NCBI GenBank assembly: GCA_025449615.1
Contig: JANWJA010000091.1
Span: 1 to 7,628, forward strand
DNA from: Methyloceanibacter sp.
GTDB taxonomy: Bacteria > Pseudomonadota > Alphaproteobacteria > Rhizobiales > Methyloligellaceae
Direction: 5' to 3'
DNA length: 7,628 nt
Shown here: one piece after another, positions 6,531 through 7,628 of the stretch
Numbering within the stretch: the first letter of the stretch is position 1
How the letters are laid out: every line of letters starts with the position of its first letter
Translations under genes and position numbers: made by a program
The notes under the pieces: model-generated
Told to the model about the DNA's origin: nothing
Database searches by the model: none
The model's input: the letters and a program-made list of their open reading frames with translations, nothing else

Positions 6531-7094
6531 GGTCACGCTTAGATTGTCGTTGAAGATGAGATAGCCCGTCGGGTCATGTGGGCAAAGACCGAAGCCACAA
6601 ATCGACAGCGTCGAGACTACGTTGCCAGCGGCGAGCGCAAAGAACGTCACCAACCCTATCACCGAGAGCAGCGGAAGTTTCTCCGGCGCCTGAACTTGCG
6701 TCGGTGCGAATTGCCGCTCGAAAAATAGCATGATGCCGGTGCCGACCACCATCAGGCCGAAAAACATCAGGGCCCAGGTATAAAGATGGAGGCCGAGGAT
6801 CGGGCTTCCATAGGAGCCTGTATCCGGAACGATGTGGAGCAGGATCTGCCGGATGGAAACGACGGCGCCAATACTGGCGCCGAGCAGCGTCATCCCGTAA
6901 TGGCCAGGCCTCGGGCCGAACAGGAGATTGAGCGCGATGCCGAAGCCCGCGGCGATAAAGCCCGCCCGCGACAGGATGCAAAGCGGACAAGGCAGTTCGC
7001 GAAACCAGAGCTGATCGACGAACGCCAGCACGAGCACGGTGTCGATGGCGATCAGGCCAAGCGCGTTCAGGAACTTGGACTGGTCCGGACTCAC
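6510..7094 (-). CDS. dsbB: DsbB-family disulfide bond formation protein with a C-terminal second cysteine pair
   Basis: A 194-residue inner-membrane protein. DsbB oxidises the periplasmic thiol oxidase DsbA and hands electrons to quinone. The first periplasmic loop holds [14 protein letters not shown], with Cys36-Cys39 and the Arg43 that corresponds to the quinone-binding arginine. Hydrophobic segments lie at about 8-28, 40-60, 68-88, 101-125 and 141-163, giving five predicted helices. The second periplasmic loop (about 88-100) has no cysteines, whereas E. coli DsbB carries its DsbA-reacting pair there. Instead [10 protein letters not shown] supplies Cys166 and Cys171 in a C-terminal tail that the predicted topology also places in the periplasm. 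Start is a GTG; the nearest upstream in-frame codon of note is the stop of the DUF5993-like gene, so no earlier start exists. GGAG lies 11 nt upstream. It is transcribed after the DUF5993-like gene (18 nt gap) and ends inside ruvX. Confidence 0.87.
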   Translation of the reverse strand: MSPDQSKFLNALGLIAIDTVLVLAFVDQLWFRELPCPLCILSRAGFIAAGFGIALNLLFGPRPGHYGMTLLGASIGAVVSIRQILLHIVPDTGSYGSPILGLHLYTWALMFFGLMVVGTGIMLFFERQFAPTQVQAPEKLPLLSVIGLVTFFALAAGNVVSTLSICGFGLCPHDPTGYLIFNDNLSVTSLGHPS

Positions 7095-7112
7095 GCGCGT
7101 TGTTACTCCAAA

Positions 7113-7268
7113 CTAAAGTGAGATGTTCAAAGCGTCCGTCGCCTGCATCTTGAATAACACGAGCATGACGACGACGCCCGCAGCCCAAAACCCCATAGCG
7201 GCGCCGCGCCGTTGCGTCCAGCCGGCGGCGAGCCCGCAAGCAAATAAGAGAAAGGGTAAGCTCATCAT
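7113..7268 (-). CDS. Small two-helix membrane protein, DUF5993-like
   Basis: This 51-residue gene starts ATG ATG. The product begins MMSLPFLLFACGLAAGWTQR, then a short basic turn (QRR, 19-21), then a second hydrophobic segment AMGFWAAGVVVMLVLFKM (24-41), and ends QATDALNISL. The MM-LPFLLF start, two helices split by arginines and an ATD-LN-SL ending match my recollection of the DUF5993 small proteins found beside DsbB-type genes; this is recognition, not a search. Function is unknown. TTTGGAG lies 8 nt before the first ATG, and the downstream dsbB-like gene has the same TTTGGAG sequence just after this gene's stop. The two genes are in the same reading frame, separated by a TAG and 18 nt. The pairing suggests an accessory role in quinone-linked disulfide formation. 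Confidence 0.75.
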   Translation of the reverse strand: MMSLPFLLFACGLAAGWTQRRGAAMGFWAAGVVVMLVLFKMQATDALNISL

Positions 7269-7415
7269 GCCGCGATCTCCAAAGCTCTATCCCCCTCTGC
7301 GCCACATTTTTTTGTTTGGAAAGATGATTCTCGGTGATTCGAGGGCCCGCGTAAACCCGTAAGTTCTTGAATTTTCTAGCGTCGGCTGCGCGAGATGCCG
7401 CCTAGCCCCTAGTCT

Positions 7416-7483
7416 GAGAGGCGCCCCGTCACCCCGCGCCGATAGATTTCCGGGGACAAGCCCGCCTCTCTTTCTTTCCCTTA
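7416..7483 (+). terminator. Hairpin plus pyrimidine tract upstream of pyrB, terminator-like
   Basis: GAGAGGCG (7416-7423) pairs perfectly with CGCCTCTC (7463-7470). Inside it CCCCG (7424-7428) can stack against CGGGG (7451-7455), leaving a 7-nt bulge and a 22-nt apical loop. The plus strand continues TTTCTTTCCCTT, a broken U-rich tract. The opposite strand has no such tract. It could end a plus-strand leader or small RNA before pyrB, but no promoter for such a transcript is clear, and the loop is longer than in typical terminators. Confidence 0.3.
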
Positions 7484-7489
7484 TGGCAA

Positions 7490-7507
7490 GGATATCCAAG
7501 AATATCC
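7490..7507. repeat. Dyad GGATAT-N6-ATATCC upstream of pyrB
   Basis: A perfect 6-bp inverted repeat with a 6-nt spacer (CCAAGA), ending 11 bp before the candidate -35 box of pyrB. Its size and position suit a dimeric regulator's operator. No specific regulator is recognised. Confidence 0.4.
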
Positions 7508-7518
7508 GTGGCCCGCCC

Positions 7519-7547
7519 TTGCCGGGCAAAAGCGCAAGGTCTATAGA
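7519..7547 (+). promoter_or_regulatory. Candidate pyrB promoter, almost no leader
   Basis: TTGCCG (7519-7524) and TATAGA (7542-7547) match the -35 and -10 consensus at four of six positions each, with the ideal 17-nt spacer. Transcription would start at about 7553-7555, only a few bases before the pyrB ATG at 7558, so the mRNA would be leaderless or nearly so. The inverted repeat GCCCG/CGGGC (7511-7515 and 7523-7527) overlaps the -35. Confidence 0.4.
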
Positions 7548-7557
7548 GTCCGCTTTG

Positions 7558-7628
7558 ATGAGCCTTGCCGCAACGACCTCGACTTTCAGCTTCCCCCACC
7601 GCCATCTTCTTGGAATCGAAGGCCTTTC
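7558..7628 (+). CDS. pyrB: Aspartate carbamoyltransferase catalytic subunit (PyrB), N-terminal fragment
   Basis: Only 23 codons plus two bases lie in the window before the right edge. The reading MSLAATTSFSFPHRHLLGIE, then GL and a TC-initial (Ser) codon, contains FPHRHLLGIEGLS, the characteristic N-terminus of Rhizobiales-type PyrB. PyrB condenses carbamoyl phosphate and aspartate in the second step of pyrimidine synthesis; none of the catalytic motifs is reached here. The location near ruvX is common in this group. The ATG at 7558 fits the family best. An in-frame ATG at 7483 would add 25 residues (MARISKNIRG...) but has only pyrimidines upstream. No good Shine-Dalgarno precedes 7558 either; the bases are GAGTCCGCTTTG. 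Confidence 0.85.
   Translation, partial: MSLAATTSTFSFPHRHLLGIEGL

Larger units (their letters stand above)
7269..7557. other. Divergent intergenic region between DUF5993-dsbB and pyrB
   Basis: No convincing protein gene is seen in these 289 bp. The left part should carry the promoter of the minus-strand DUF5993-dsbB unit. The best candidate is TTTACG (7355-7350) and GAGAAT (7332-7327) with 17 nt between them, four of six matches each, a weak call. The middle holds an imperfect stem CTAG-CGGC/GCCG-CTAG (7376-7405) and a larger hairpin (7416-7470) followed by a pyrimidine tract. The right part holds the GGATAT/ATATCC dyad and repeated CCTTGC motifs ahead of pyrB. No tRNA or known structured RNA was recognised. 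Confidence 0.6.

Noticed and set aside
7307..7313. Run of seven T as an intrinsic terminator on the plus strand
   Set aside because: No GC-rich hairpin immediately precedes it, and no plus-strand gene ends nearby.
7287..7529. An 80-codon minus-strand open frame in the divergent intergenic region
   Set aside because: No recognisable motif, Arg/Gly/Pro-rich composition, spans the hairpins and promoter elements, and stops only 18 bp before the DUF5993-like start.
7483..7557. Upstream in-frame start of PyrB at 7483
   Set aside because: Preceded only by pyrimidines, and it would add 25 residues covering the dyad and promoter elements; kept as a less likely alternative.

Overview
The window looks like a GC-rich alphaproteobacterial chromosome segment, most likely from the Hyphomicrobiales (Rhizobiales). 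This rests on the style of the GatA, GatB and GatC proteins, on ruvX lying near pyrB, and on the PyrB N-terminus reading FPHRHLLGIEGLS. The genus cannot be told from the sequence. No mobile elements, CRISPR arrays, tRNA or rRNA genes were seen, so most of the window is housekeeping chromosome with some accessory insertions.

Positions 1-6000 are all minus strand, so they read from right to left. The order of transcription is a UPF0173 metallo-beta-lactamase-fold hydrolase, gatC, a small secreted four-cysteine protein of unknown function, gatA, a Rid-family protein, a PchB-like chorismate mutase, gatB, and a quinone oxidoreductase cut by the window edge. GatC, GatA and GatB form the amidotransferase that turns Glu-tRNA(Gln) and/or Asp-tRNA(Asn) into the correctly charged tRNAs. 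The three subunit genes are split by three unrelated genes. Most junctions are very tight: an ATGA overlap at gatA/rid, and stop codons abutting or overlapping Shine-Dalgarno sequences at gatC/secreted protein and rid/mutase. The group therefore looks co-transcribed and partly translationally coupled. A plausible promoter precedes the hydrolase gene at 6031-6057.

Positions 6001-6530 hold the divergent gene ruvX (YqgF-type nuclease), which probably starts at a TTG codon. Its 3' end overlaps the convergent dsbB-like gene by 21 nt.

Positions 6510-7268 (minus) hold a two-gene unit: a 51-residue DUF5993-like membrane protein followed by a DsbB-family membrane protein. This DsbB keeps the CPLC quinone-proximal pair but carries its second cysteine pair at the C-terminus rather than in the usual second periplasmic loop.

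Positions 7269-7557 are a 289-bp divergent intergenic region rich in inverted repeats, followed by the first 23 codons of pyrB (aspartate carbamoyltransferase) running off the right edge. A promoter-like pair sits so close to the pyrB ATG that the mRNA could have almost no leader.

No clear new defence or mobile system is present. The parts most worth a second look are the genes inserted in the gat operon, the DUF5993/non-canonical DsbB pair, and the repeat-rich pyrB upstream region.
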